The notes below the pieces were generated by a model. The model was not told the origin of the DNA. It saw only the letters and a list, made by a program, of their open reading frames with translations, and ran no database searches. Shown here one piece after another: positions 24,401 through 38,157 of a stretch of DNA of 64,000 nt. The position numbers were made by a program, and so were the translations under genes. Within the stretch, counting starts at the first letter, position 1. Each line of letters begins with the position of its first letter. Source of the stretch: Lunularia cruciata (taxonomy: Eukaryota; Streptophyta; Marchantiopsida; Lunulariales; Lunulariaceae); NCBI GenBank assembly GCA_948567375.1, contig OX419758.1:55619001-55683000 (forward strand). Direction: 5' to 3'.

Positions 24401-27156
24401 TGGTCCTGTTATCCCCATGCACTTTAGACTGTGGTACAGTATTATGCTACTGTGACCGAAGCAGTCCGGACCATTGTCTAGCATAGTGCATTAGGTCTAG
24501 CGTTCAAAACCGCAGCAAGAAGTTATTTTCAACTTCAGTGTAAAACGTGAGTGGTGCGTTGGCTCTATTTTAGATTTTAATTTAATTGAAGGAAGTTCTA
24601 CAGATCATTTGTTGTGGTTTTACTGCCATGTACGATTGAAGATTGTGGGTACATATGCAGGGCAGTCCAACTGCGTGGAATCTAACTCTAGTAGCAGTTC
24701 ATCGCTCATTCTTGAGCATTTTCGTGAATCACGTGGTGCCTATGGACAAGCATTGACGGTTGACGTTTTGCTCCAGGTGCCGCTCATTACTGAGAGCTTG
24801 GTATTCTCTTATTATTGTCTATCAATAACTTCCATGAATTTTCTATTTTTCTTATGCGTGTGCATTAGATCTAGAGAGCGGTTGGACTGGCGGACTTACT
24901 TCTCACCTAGATCAAAATTTCATGTCTTGTCCAGTAGTCCTAAGCGGGTATGGGGCCGTGTATTATTGAACCGGTGTAAGAGTGAATGGACGTCTTTACT
25001 TCAGAGTCTTTGCCCTATACATACTACTACCTTTGATGCTGGATTGTGATCACCCTGATTAAGGATGCTGGATTGTGCGACTTATGTCACTGTCTTGTGC
25101 GTGCTTCAATTTCCTACTCGCCATATAAGGAGACATTACAGTCATCAAAGTTAGTGTTGCCTCCTCACCTGCCACAAACAAAGTGTGTGTTTCCTAGGCG
25201 TGTTTCTCCTCTTCATCCTATGCCAGCCAACAATACCAAGAACACATGACCTGGAGACCTGGACCTGGAACTGCCAGACCCTTTATTGATTACCAACTTC
25301 TGGTTTGTCCATCCATCACTGGTTATCTTGAAATACAACAATACTGCAACAGCTGACCTCCCTGCTCACAGGAGGAAGTTTTGATGACTACCTCAGTCGT
25401 CCATTGTAGAATGGCATGAAGGGGCTACGTCCATGGGACTAAATCTCCTAGATTGATGAATAGCATTTGCATTCACCTACTTGAGTGTACGAGAGTTTTG
25501 GAGTAGTAGCAAATTTAGTATCTAGAGTGACAGTAGTTATTGGTATTAGTGCATTTGAACTGGAGGTTAACGGTTTAACTTAGATCAACACGTCATCACA
25601 AGCGATCAAGCAGTTTTGCTCTATCTTGAACCTAATACAGGAGGATATACATCGTCGCGAAATCAATCAACTGGAGTTTAAGTTTTATGCCATCTATGTG
25701 TATTTAGAGTGGCTTCTGCTGGGGTAGATTGGAGGATGTTGCAGTTTCTATTTCAGCAGTCCCCTCCCTCTGTAGTTTGGATGCCCGATTTGGGGGAATC
25801 GGGTAGGTTTCTGCCTTTATTCATGAGCATATGCATGAGGTTTTGGCCCTTTCAAAGTGGATATAAAGTGGAGCTTTCACGGCTCCCACTGTAAGGGAGC
25901 CGTGAGTTATTGAACATGGATTTATGTCTTCAGTCTAAGCTTTTACAGTTTGGCAAAAGTCATATAACGTAGTAATCTGAGACGCTCCTCATTGCTGGGA
26001 GTCATGAGCCCAAGTAGCATCATTGCTCTAGATGAGTATGGTGTACCCCAGATTTTGATTCCTGAAGCTTTAAACACTGACATCGTAGAACCTACCCTCA
26101 AACATACTTATGTAAGAGTTTCTGAAAGTCTTGTTGGGTATGTTTTCTTTGATAGTCCTGATTGTACTGAAGACATATGTTGTGTTTCGTCATGGATCAT
26201 TCCAACACAATTTTACGGAATGGATCTCAGAAAAGCGAGGGTAGATTACCTACTTTGACGTGAAATTTTCTTGAATAGAAGATTGCAATAACCCACAACA
26301 CCGAGTTAAGTTGTCCTCCAAGATGGAGTGGAATTTGTCACAGATGATCATCAAGTTGGTCTGTCATTTAAACGATAACAAATGCCTCATAGCAAAGTTA
26401 GATGCACACTTCTATATTATGCACATGAGGCCTCCCATGCATTTATTTACTCGCTTACATCAGCCTGGCTTCGGTTTCCATCCGTTCCTGCATGCGTTTC
26501 CTTACTTTCATCTGCTTGTCTTGGTTTGCATCGGTTTGGTCCTAGGTGGGTTTGTGCCCCCCAGTTCTGGGAGCGGCTTCTGCCCCCATAATTCATATTT
26601 ATACATGGGGGTCTTCACCGTGTTACTGTCAAATGACAGAATCAGTCCGGTCAGTATGGAAGTAGGTTATTTACGACTGGTTATGAGTTTGGGTTGAATA
26701 CTATGCACTCAATATACGTATTTACTCTGAAGATTTTACTATGTTACAAATTTGTTCCAGCATATGTCAACCTTAGTCCGGCCAGACGTGGGTATGGAAC
26801 TGTATTTACGACGGGTTCTAAATTTCAAGGCCTAGTACATACACACGGAGTTTTTACATAGCTGGGAATCTTCCGAAGTAATGGAATACGATGGATCGCT
26901 CCACCTCGGAAATTGACACCTTGGAGGTCATGTGTAGCTTCCAAGTCTAGATTTTCATCCGTGCCGTCAATAAGTTAAAGTCAGGTTCTCTACCTCACTT
27001 TCGTCACAAGGAAGATTTCACTATTTCTGTCCATCGAGTGTTACCGAGTGTCCCCTTACCACATTGCTTGTATGAAACAGAAAACACCACGGCAGTTCAT
27101 TGCTGACCGAGTACGGAAAACTACCTTGCTCTGTCGAATCCTTGATGGCGTGTCCC
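21406..27156. other. GC-balanced DNA after the TAF15b-like gene, no second gene recognised
   Basis: The first few hundred bases are probably 3' UTR. The rest has a composition like the genic regions but only short, unrecognised frames (the longest about 146 codons at 24,609-25,049). It may be decayed repeats or an unrecognised non-coding transcript. Weak internal repeats at 22.9-23.9 kb are listed separately. Confidence 0.4.
23000..23890. repeat. Diverged local repeats
   Basis: GGAGCTGATAA...TCAGGAC occurs near 23,244 and in altered form near 23,382. GGACAAGGTCC...CTTCTGGACCTC near 23,507 returns as GGATAAGGTCC...CTCTGGACCTC near 23,834, about 327 bp on. ATCAGGATGTTGGAAAA near 23,016 resembles ACCAGGACGTTGGAAAA near 23,401. 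The similarity is partial and was read by eye. Confidence 0.45.
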
Positions 27157-27170
27157 TTCTTCTGTTTCTT

Positions 27171-27302
27171 AGGTGTAGTAGAGCAGATTTCTGATATAGA
27201 CTCTATTGGGGTTTAGCCTCATCTTATTTTTTTCGTCTCTCCCTTGTACGGCTTGATGGGGTCTTCCCCTCTTTCGTGTTTTCTACGCGGTCGCCCTTTC
27301 TT
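27171..27302 (+). mobile_element. Short LINE-tail insertion with 14-bp target duplication
   Basis: It matches the 3' end of the LINE at 57,094-60,799 from LINE base about 60,669 to its end. Shared blocks are CTCTATTGGGG, CCCTTGTACGGCTTGATGGG and TACGCGGTCGCC. TTCTTCTGTTTCTT stands at 27,157-27,170 and again at 27,303-27,316. This copy is more diverged than the one at 48,499. Confidence 0.9.
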
Positions 27303-27779
27303 TTCTTCTGTTTCTTCAAAGTAAAGGGAAGTTGGTTGTGGATTAGACTTGATTTCGGAGTTTGATTAGTTGTACCCGGAACTGTCAAGTTGTATGCTCT
27401 AAGGTAAGAAACGAAGTAACGCATTTCAATTAACAGTAATTATTTCTATTGTCTATTTGCACGATGAGTAATTATTTCTTATATTTCTTATTATTACTTC
27501 CCAAAAGGAAACAATGCATTTTTTGGATTTAAAATAGCATCACAATCATAAGTGAGGAACAAAGATGTTTATGGATAGGCCAAATCTAAAAGGATCTCTT
27601 TGGATGAGGAAATAATTGATATAAGTCTTAACGCCCAAATGTAAGGTTGAATTAAGGTTCAACAAGTTCGGTCATCAGCAAAGCAAAAGGAAAGATGCAC
27701 GTGAGTAGCCAAAGTAATGGATGTATCCATTAGAACAGAATATAAAGTTTATTTAAAATTATTGATCTATTAAGGAGAC

Positions 27780-30555
27780 TCACTGCGAAAGAAGTTATTT
27801 TCTTGGAGGAGTAACGAGGGGAGATCAGATTAGGAACGGGAGATAAATCATTTCGGAGATACATCATTTTCCTTTTACCATAATAATATCTAAAGAGAAA
27901 AGGATTCTTCTTCCCTCTCAATCATGTCCAAGATAAAACCTCAATCATATATCTAAAATTTATCTGTAGGGCAAAAGAGAAACAAAGGTGATATGGTTGT
28001 CTGATGACATCACCAAAAATTCTCATGACCAAGTGTAATAGATATATTTTTCCTTGCCAAACTTATAGAGATATCTATCTAGAGGTTAAATATTTCATCA
28101 CACATTCACAAATCCTTTGTCTAATGATATCATAAAAAATTCCCATGATTCTCGAATCAAATATGGTTACATATGAGAGGAAGATTAAAGAAAAAAGAAA
28201 CATACAAAGTAGATAAATAGATCAATGGACAATACTATAAGAGAGTATACTAAATAGAATTTACAAATCCCCGAGTAGAGTAAAAGCATCCATATAAAAG
28301 ATATACTATGCAAGCACAATGTCTAAAAAACATTGGAAAAAATCCTTGGATCTTATAGACATTTCAAGAATACAATAAACAATGTATAGATAGGAAAGAT
28401 ATAGTATGCAAGCACAATGTCTAAAAAGCATCAGAAAAAATCCTTGTATCTTATTGACATTTCAAGAATATAATAAACAATCTATAGATGTAATATATCC
28501 CTTTAGGAGCCAAAGGTAAAAAGGAACACCTAAAAGAGACCACATCTTACACAAAAAGAAAAAAAAGGTGTTGATAATATCTAACAATCTAAAAGTGCTA
28601 TAGGTATCATTTCTTCCGTAGAATTCATTATTCCAATAAGCTTACTTTTCGAAACTAAATAGAGAGATATCTATCTATAAGTAAAATTTCTTATCATACC
28701 TTCATGGTCTAATTGTATCACCAAAGATTTTCATGATTCTCTTATCAAAGATTGTTCAAAATAGTAAGAAGATTAAAGAAAAAAGAAGCATGCAAGGTAA
28801 GTAGGTGTATTAATGAGCAATACTAGAAGAGAGTATCCCAAATACCACTTACAAAGCTCCTAGTAGAGGAAGGTTATACACAAGAAGGTTATACACAAGA
28901 AGGATATCATATGCAAGATTGATATTTAACGAGCACGTGACAAAATCCTTGGACCTTTTTGGCACTCCATGAATGCATTAGCCACCTATAGATGTAATCA
29001 TACCTCTAGGAACCAAGAATAGGGAGGAATACCTCAAGAGGACCATGCCTTACACTTTGACACATTGACTCTCAAGCCTATAGTATGTCGCTTGATACTC
29101 AAGTGGTCAAAAACTTGCCTAATATAGTCTATTACGCTCCTGATATGTATGTTATCTACCAACAAGGGAGAGATACAACTCAACATTGTCAAAGTAGTAG
29201 ATGAAAGAACTCAGAAATTAGTCATGATGAATAAAGGTCCCCTTGTTATATAATAGAATTTGATTGAAGAATAATGGATCCTTCTTGTGAGAAGCTGTAT
29301 TGGTAGTAAAGAAAAAAAGAGAACCTCAAAAGAACTATATGAGAAAAATAAGAGTTGCAAAGGATCCACTGGTTTACTCAAGCTCTCTAAAGATAGATGT
29401 ACATGAGACAATCACCTAAGAGACAATCCAACTTGGGTGGATTTCTAGGAGTGCTTTAATGAAACTGATATAATCTCATAACCTCCCAATATAACACATC
29501 CAAATTAATGTAAACTAAGATACTATTGGAAGTAAGAATGATGCTAAAGGAAAATAGTATAACTAATGAGGTGCAATAAGCCTTCACAACAACAATTAGT
29601 CTAATGCTCCTTGAATCCTTATGTATAGTTGACTTGCACCTAGTACTTGATTAACTAACAAAAGATGTACCTCTTGTTACTATTATAGCCCCTTGAAACA
29701 ACTTTATAAAAGTGCTAGAAGGATCATATATAAGAAGGAATCTCTAAGATGCTTGTAAATCATCCCTAACAAGCCTACTAAAGAGAGATGTAGGATTATA
29801 AAAAATGCATGGGCAAAATGTAATCAAATACAATATCCTTAGGCGTATACTTCAAGGACTCTAATGATACTCACTCTTTTAGAAAATGATGTGATAAGTG
29901 TTAGGGATAAATAGAGTTATTATTGAGACTCTATAGACAAAGGATGTATGGTTTGTATCATTTTCCTATACTTTCCAGTTTGACCTAAGATTCTACATCA
30001 TCATAATCAAATGAAATTTGTATGATATGGTAACTAAAATGATCTAAACAGTTAAGTTACTAAAAAATAACTTGATTTCACACCTTGTGTAAGATAACTC
30101 AATCCTTTATTCCAAATCTACAAAATCTAGTAACTACCTTCTTGTGAACTGTAGACACCATTTAGTGTAATAAAGATGTCATTGTGGGAATAAGAGAAAT
30201 AAGAATTATAGAGACTCATCCAAAGGATCATGTGCCAACCAATTAAGTAGTAAGTAAGAAACCTATTTAGTCTCATCATTGTATGCATAAGAAATCCTAT
30301 GGAATGAGCAAGAACATTGAAACTAGTCTAAAATCAAACCTACTTGAGATGCTAATTATATCCACGGCTCAGTTAATATATCCAAAATGCTCAACAAGAG
30401 AGATCAATTAATATACCCAAAATAGTCAACAAAAGTGATTGACACAAGACATATAGTCCCAAATATTAGTAATGTCCATATGCTTACCCATCTCACTTGA
30501 GCATTTCAAGTAGTCCAATCATAATCCTTGTCAATCTTCCTCACACACACATATA
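27780..30555 (-). mobile_element. Decayed second copy of the RLE-type LINE with nested internal duplications
   Basis: Read on the minus strand this stretch follows the LINE at about 57,640-59,790 in order. At about 30,550-30,480 it has GATTATGATTGGACTACTTG (LINE GACTATATGATTGGACCACTTG). Near 29,930 ATCCTTTGTCTATAGAG matches LINE 58,213. Near 29,800 TAGTAGGCTTGTTAGGGATG matches LINE 58,392. Near 29,400 CATCTATCTTTAGAGAGCTT matches LINE 58,803. Near 29,090 AGGCTTGAGAGTCAATGTGTC matches LINE 59,137. Near 27,890 GAATCCTTTTCTCTTTAG matches LINE 59,702. The stretch matching LINE 59,158-59,620 is present twice in tandem (about 29,060-28,600 and 28,560-28,050). No reading frame survives. CG and TG-rich codons have become AT-rich, as expected for old methylated repeats. 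Confidence 0.88.
28300..28500. repeat. Tandem duplication, period 98 bp, inside the decayed LINE
   Basis: ATGCAAGCACAATGTCTAAA is at 28,308 and 28,406, each followed by AAATCCTTG and GACATTTCAAGAATA. It lies within one unit of the larger duplication of the LINE remnant. Confidence 0.9.
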
Positions 30556-33500
30556 AATAAATAACTAAATAAATTAAAACAATAAATTTCAAGGATAAAT
30601 ATGTTTAAGAGTTTTATCTACAAGAGACACAAGTGAACTTGAACATAATTGAAAATAACATTGAAAAATATAGATCATGAAATGGAAATTTGAAAATAAA
30701 TAAATAATATATTTAGCTTTTACTTCATCTTATTTGGTCTCACTTATCTTATTGTAAATACATTTAGTTTAATATCAAGTAAGATATTTGTTCAATATAC
30801 TACTTTGAGTGATATGGACAAATATGCAAAGATTAAATCTAATGGTTGGATTTTGTAAACATATTTGAACTTGTTCATCAAATCAGATGTGCATCAATAA
30901 GATAAAGATTATGATGAATTTAAAATTTTATCCTGAAAGAATAGTTTAAATGATTTGAGTTTAAAATCTTTTGTAATTTACTCTCTTTCCTCATTCTCTA
31001 CAAGCAAAATTTTGACATTCTTAAAATTTATTTAAAAGCATCAGAATCAAATCTATATAATTTTTTTCTCAAAAATAAATTAAAGTTATTTTCTCTTTTG
31101 TAGAATTAGTTTTTTGTTCTTTTATCTGTTGTTTAAAAAATAATTCAAGGTAACAAAGCAAATTAAATTTTTTTAGTGTTTTCTGAATAGATTATGAACA
31201 AGATTCTACAAACTTAAAACCACAAAGAATATTTCTAGATCATTAAGCTTTAGAAATTAAGAACCAAGTTTGGTTATACATTACTTTGGAAGCCAAAATT
31301 ATAATAGATAGGATAATTAAAATTATTCTTGTGGCTTTCTAACTTGTTAGTTGGATGTACAATTTTTGATGTTTTGGTTGAATTGGATAGCTATTTTATT
31401 CTTGGTTTGAAACAAAGATCAATAAAAGGAATCTTGATATCATTAAGACATAAAAGTAAAATTTGGTTTTATTCAGATCTTATATTCTATAATTAATAGT
31501 AAATTTTTTATACAAGTAATGGCCTGAATGAGAGCTTGAAATGAAAATTTCTCCTAATCAGACCTTGAGTTATTCAATGAAGTCTCCATAACAAGACACT
31601 TCTGTTAAGTCTAACTTCTTATAACAATCCTTTCAAAACTCAAATTTTCAAATCTTACATCTTGATCTTGATGTAACTCTCTTCCATGAAAAACTAGTAT
31701 TAATACTCAATTGTTAATTTAGGGTAAAAATTACTGATTATTATTATCATATGTTGTTAGAATCCAAGCTTCTAATGTACACAACCCAATTTAGTTAAAA
31801 CTAGAATACAATGATAAAGAAGATCTTAACTTCTTCAAGATTTTTAACTTAGTTGTTGTTATATGATTTATATGACACTTATATATATTAGATATACTTG
31901 TTGGTGTCTAGAAGGTCAAATTTAGCCTTTAACTCCAACTTCTTCTTTGGATCAATCATCATAATGCATATGTTATAGGAACAAAAATTTATCAACATTG
32001 TTCTATGTACAACACAATTCACAAGCAATTGGTAAATTTTAAAAGGAAGCCAATTAAAATTTCCAAGATACATAATACAAAGACACAAAATATGCATGCT
32101 GATGGAGCTAGCACTTATAAGGCACCTACTCTTTGCTGTAAACTGAACTCAATTCTTGTTGAACTTGTCCAATGGTTTGGACCCCATTGATCGGACAAGT
32201 TCTTAGGTAGAGATTTTGAATGTGGATGGAACTACTACTATTGAACAAACTACCCAAACCAAAAGGACATGCTAGGGTCTAATCATCCTCCAAGAAAGAG
32301 TTTGCATTCTCTTCTATACTTAGTTCAACAATCTTCTTCTCCTTCTCCTTGTCACTCTCCAAAGAAAGTTCTCTTTCTAGGTATCTTAGAATAAAGCTTG
32401 GCCTGAAGATGTGCACTTTGAGCAACTATCTCATCAATATGGTAGTGATTACACCTCTTGAAATCCTAGCAAGAGATGTACAAGACATCTTGCATCTTGA
32501 TGAGAAAAAATTGCTTCAATGAAAAATTAACAACCTTCCTCTTTGTACATCAATTATCCAAGTAGACCTACAAGACTAAATTCACAAAAGACATGAATAA
32601 GATGCAAGTTCCAACTCTATCTTTTTCTTATTCTAATAAAGATAATGTTAGACAATAAAACTACAAAACCAAAATGTAAGAATAAATTGCACTAGCAAGG
32701 TATGCCAAGAATTTTTCAGATATAATACCCCTAAACCAAACATGCACCAAGGAAAAAATCACTTCTTACAAGTTACAAATTTATGCATAAAAGGTGTGCT
32801 TGGTATTTTACACAATATGCCAAGCTTGACTTGATGGTCAAATTCAGCCTCACCAATATGTAACAAGCAACTCCTTCCCACACATTTACACTTTGGGACA
32901 AAAAGAATCTAGCAAGATGTAAGCTTGGGTGCAAACTCATGGTTAAGTTTTTATGTTTATGTCTCTAACATTTTGATGTATGAAAAGCAAAAACAACTTT
33001 CATAATTGCAACAAAATTCAAAGTAGATCATTGATAAAAACCCACATAATCCTCATATATTACAACAACAAATTCCCAGCATAATTGGTACTGTTGGATG
33101 GACTATATACCACCTTCTTCATCCTTGTAAGGAAGAGCATTGCTATTGTTTTTTGATAAAAAGTTACTAGAAACGTAAATTTTTGGATGTTTAATTTTGT
33201 CATGACTACTTTTACAATCAAGCTGATCAAGACCATACCATGTCCCCTTTTTGAACTCCCCTAAGTAATGGTGCTCATTTTCACCTAAATATCCCTTGGG
33301 ATAGTATCCAATCTGATAGGCATAAATGTCAATTTTGTAATAATGTCACTAGCATGAAATGTATGAACTATATCTAAAATGGTGTTTACTTTTATCATTT
33401 TGAATAGAGCAAATAATATAATATGTGTATATAGTATGAGTAACTAGTAATAAAATAAGAGAAATTGGTAATGTACTTGTGTTTTTAAAAGTGAAAGTAA

Positions 33501-35014
33501 CAAATTTGTAGATATTTAGCAAGAAAGTTATAAGGAAACTAAGTTATAATTAAAGAGAGAAAAAATGAAGCTCTAATCACAAAAATAAATTTCCTTCTTC
33601 TTCCGCCTTATATAAAGGGGAAGAAAGTGTTCTTCATTTATTTCTTTGAATCCAGTCAATGAATACACATTCCTTCACTTTTGTGATTCAAACCCAATGT
33701 TTAATAGTGTAAGGTAGTAACTTGTCCAACTATTGTAATGTTCCAAAAGTTACTATTGAATACATAACAAAATAAATTAGCAAAGTGGAGATTTATTTTT
33801 ATAAAATGACCATATTCATCTTGATTTTCCCTACATCTATTAAAGTACTATTATGTGCACTTAGTATTTCTAAAGCTTCTTGATTTCTTTTAAGCTCCCA
33901 ATCTGGATAGTTTTACAACTATATTTTAAAATTTACTTGTTTATTTGTCAACGTAGGTAGTAGAAATAACATCTCCAAATTTGCTAGCCATTTAACTATT
34001 ATTTGAGCATTTCACCACTTTTTTTCAAAGATTTGATCAACACATATTGTCCATTATTTACTTACTAGTATAATTCTTTTAGATATCATTCTTGATATAG
34101 ATTTACCACTTCTTGTACTATGTTCCAATGTCCTAAGTAGAGGTAATTTTTGGATATTAAATAGGGCATCTAAATAATTAAATTTCAATCTATGCACATA
34201 TAAGGTCAAAGATCATATTACTAAATTTCTACCTTAAATATTATGGGATAAATCTCAATAAAATTTTGAATCATGTTATGTTAATTTGTACATACAAGCA
34301 TGTGAAAATATAGACTACATACAATAATTACCTCTTATTGAGCACTAGTTACTAGAAAATCTAATTTCTTTTTGAATATCAATGCAATGTTCTTCTAGAA
34401 GTTCTTGTCAATGAGAAGAGAACTAAAGTAATGACAAATGAGACTTTAATAACTTTGATGATCTGGTTCAAAAACTCAAATGATGAGGTGTTTGAGCATA
34501 TATCATATTATTTTTAATGTTTATCACCTTATTAAGGTATAGAATAAAGCTCAATTTAAGTCATATTTTGATTGAGTTGTACAATTATGAACACAAGAAG
34601 GAAGAAGAAGAAGCTTGAATTTTCTCTACTTAGTTACAATATTCATATTGCTTAAATAATAAAAATATGCTTCTATGACAATGATATGGTTGATGGTTAA
34701 GGAAGACCATCATCAAGCATTTCTCCTCTGAGAATGGATAGGTATCTTCTTCAAGTATCATTATGAACTTATGTACAATTCCAAGATTCTCAATCTTGTT
34801 GATAACTTTTTATAGGAGATATGAATGTTGAAAAACAAATATTTATGGAAAAGATCCACAAAGAGTGATTTTTAGTAGATTATGTGAAATTTGAAGGCAA
34901 CATTTGCAAGTATTAAAAATTCCACACCAAGATTAATTTTTTCTCTATAAAAAATATAGAACACTAAAATTTGAACAATATCATATTATCTTTAGTGCAT
35001 ATAAAGGTTAATGG
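30556..35014. other. AT-rich intergenic DNA, no gene seen
   Basis: No coding sequence or repeat ends were recognised. It may hold further old repeat remnants too decayed to read by eye. Confidence 0.45.
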
Positions 35015-36052
35015 TAAACTTGGGCAAATAGTTGGCTAAAAACTGTTTAGCCGGTTAGCTTAAACAAACGGCTAGTTTGCTCATAAAATTGGTGAGCTGG
35101 CTAGCCGGTCCAAGCTATGTTTAATTTTAGAGTGATTTATTAATTTAGAATTAAGCATATCATATGCCTAATTTAGTGCACATGCTTGGGTGTGGAAGTT
35201 TCACTTCATTAATATATTTTCTTACACTATTGGCTTTATTCCTGCAACCATTGAGGCTTTGCATTCAAAACTTACTCCCTAAGTTTTCTATGAATAGCTT
35301 GGACCGGCTAGCCAGCCGGTCCAAGCTATGTTTAATTTTAGAGTGATTTATTAATTTAGAATTAAGCATATCATATGCCTAATTTAGTGCACATGCTTGG
35401 GTGTGGAAGTTTCACTTCATTAATATATTTTCTTACACTATTGGCTTTATTCCTGCAACCATTGAGGCTTTGCATTCAAAACTTACTCCCTAAGTTTTCT
35501 ATGAATAGCTAAGATTTCTTTGGATCACTGAGGGAGTCTTTCCTTTGAAGAGTTCATTATTATAAGATAATTTTTGGAAATTAAGGATCTCATCACATTT
35601 AGGGTCTTAGCCATTTTACAAAATTGCTCTAGTTGCTAATTCCTAAAATTGCACCGGTTGCTAATTCACTTGTAGTTGTTGTTATTCTTAGACATAAATA
35701 ATCGTATCCTTAATATCAATCTTTTTTTACAAATTCATTGCTTGAGAACTATTTCAAAAAACTGAAGATGAGATCTAAAATGAACCATTCATGTGTATGT
35801 TTATTTATATCAATTATATTTTGCATGCTCATCGCTTGAGAATTGTCTCTATGGATTGAAAATGAGCAATTAATGCATATGTTTGTGTTTCAACCAGCCT
35901 ATCTATCATATTTTCTTATTAATATGTCGTAGATTAACATTAATAATATGACTTAGATTAGCTAGCTCAAACTACAACTACCAGCTAATTTGATGGCTAG
36001 TTACAATGTCTAGTTAGCCGGCTAGCCATTAGCTGAGCCATGCCCATGTTTA
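35015..36052. mobile_element. Non-autonomous DNA transposon, hAT-like
   Basis: The left end TAAACTTGGGCAAATAG...GGCTAA and the inverted right end TAAACATGGGCATGGCTCAG are imperfect terminal inverted repeats. Both are followed inside by clustered TAGCCGG / GGCTAGCC motifs (35,050-35,110 and 35,965-36,030), like the subterminal repeats of hAT elements. Flanking 8-mers GTTAATGG (35,007-35,014) and GGTAAAGG (36,053-36,060) match at six of eight bases, the 8-bp duplication size expected of hAT. No transposase frame lies inside, and a tandem duplication fills much of it. Confidence 0.6.
35104..35510. repeat. Near-perfect tandem duplication, period 211 bp, with a palindrome at the joint
   Basis: About 196 bp from GCCGGTCCAAGCTATG to TCTATGAATAGCT are repeated essentially unchanged at 35,104 and 35,315. 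The joint (35,296-35,327) is a perfect 14-bp inverted repeat, AGCTTGGACCGGCT and its complement, around AGCC. Confidence 0.95.
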
Positions 36053-36060
36053 GGTAAAGG

Positions 36061-38141
36061 ATATATAAAAATAAAAATAAAAATATGAATATAAATATAC
36101 ATATAAATATGTATAATTGAAATAAAATAATAATTATATAGAGCTTTTGAAATTTTTTTATTATTGATTGTCTTGAAGTTATATTGGAACCTAGACACAA
36201 TCATTGGAATATGGAAATTTTCCCCAAGTTGTTTTAAAGGTTGTATGTGAACAATTACCAAGCACATTCCATGCCTAGTAATACGAATCAATGACTACAT
36301 TTTTCTTCTTGATAAGTTACAAACTATATGCTTTATATGCATTGCAAAAGAAAAAATTAAAATGGAGAAAGAGCTAAGTTTCTAAGTTTCCTCAAGAAGA
36401 GCTAAGTTTCCTAAAAGTAATAAATACATAGGAATAATAATATATTAAATGGACCAAGATAAAACTGTCATTACTCATATTTTCCTTTGTCCAAAAATGT
36501 AAAAAGTTCAACTGAACTCTTATCTCCAATATTAGTTTCAAGCAAGAATATTTCTCATGTATGGGAATATAAAGAGTGATAAAAGATGAAACTCATTTCC
36601 ATTAGTTATATTATCTCATACGAAGATGTATAATTACCAACTAAGTGATAAGTATAATCAGATAACACAAGAAGAGAAAATAAAGCTTAAAATTATGGCA
36701 ATTTGTTATTCATTTTCTCAATTGGATTTTCAAGGAAGTCGTAATTGGATTGATCTTAATTATACACTCTATAGTTTACTGATTAAATGTTTAGTTATAC
36801 GAGACAAAGATTGAGATAAGAAAAAAATTTCTCTTTACCTAATTTGATAAATTTTATAGAGTTCACTTATCAACCAAACCAACATTTACTAGATGAAACA
36901 TGAGATATAAAGAACTATAGCATAGCTTGATCTTGTAGGTGTATCATTTCGTGTGGAATTCTCCTTCGCTATGAAAATGAAAAAGCTTGTAAGAAAAAAA
37001 ATGTATATTGAGGAGTCTCAATCCAAGAAGGAGTTTCATCAATTTAGACTGAGGATATAGATGGTTGACTGTTTTATCATTAAAGTGAATGATAATTGCA
37101 AGTGAAATACTTCTTTGATGCCTTGCCGATACACTTTACGTATTGTACATATCTATTATTGCTAACAACATGGAGTGTTAGCATGATGATAGTCATCCCT
37201 TGCAAAGGAGTGTATCTTTGATATGATGTTAAGGTTTAAATAAGTTATCCCTTTGATTACTAGAAGATTTTCAACTTACACTTCTCTCTATGATTTTCCG
37301 GTGTGGACAAGGTGTAGTAAGACTAACATACATGTGTTGATTACATGATTTGATAAGTAATTGTAGATTTCATTTTTTTGGCTATTTTTTTCAAACTTGA
37401 TGTTTGTATGTAAAGACAAGCCTAATGTCAAACACTTTAGTGAATCAAGGATCAACTTCCATAGGGAGTACTTGATGAGTTTGAAAGGCCAACAGGCTCG
37501 ATAGAATACCCGGAAGGAAAAGTAGAAATGGAAAACATGCGCACAAAAAAGTGCAAGTAGAAAAGAAGAGCCAAAGACTTCTGGGAAGTGGAGCACATAG
37601 ACGTATAGAATAAAGTCTACGTACAGTAACCAACCCTAGACATATGTAAAATGAGCGAAATAAGAACCTAGAACTGAATTCTGTGAGGGGATATTGGACA
37701 AAGGAGTGGACCAAATCCATGAACAACTTCACACCACTATACAACAATAGCAACATGCAGCAAATTCTCATATCAATTTTGCACTTCGTTACTATTGCAT
37801 GAAAGCTCAAGCATCCATGCGATGGATTTCAAGTAAATGGGTAGCAAAAGTCACAACCTTCAATGTGTTATCTCATCACTATGCTTTGTAGGTTAGATAG
37901 AGGAATGAGTGTTAGATCGTTTTCTAATTCTGGATTACCTTATTTTGTTCAATCCAAGTTAGTAAAAATAGAAGAGCATTAGAACTACTTGGATACTATA
38001 ATGTATATAGTAAACAAATACTCTTCATGTCCTTTAGTTTCCATCAAGTTCTACGGAGGTTATGTCAAGGGTCTAAAACGAACCAGGTGCGGATGCCAGT
38101 AAGTTGCTCTGCATGTGTAACTAAATAGCGAATACTATCCT
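36061..38141. other. AT-rich intergenic DNA, no gene seen
   Basis: Frames up to about 120 codons (37,288-37,810, minus) have no recognised domain. Composition shifts toward the GC-balanced type near 38,050. Confidence 0.45.
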
Positions 38142-38157
38142 GAAATCAATAAAATGG

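Noticed and set aside
28050-29060. A novel satellite or CRISPR-like array
   Set aside because: The repeats are duplicated parts of a decayed LINE; there are no short regular repeats with unique spacers.
29211-29411. A small protein on the minus strand
   Set aside because: It is an out-of-frame reading of the decayed LINE RT region and resembles the same out-of-frame reading in the intact LINE near 58,790.
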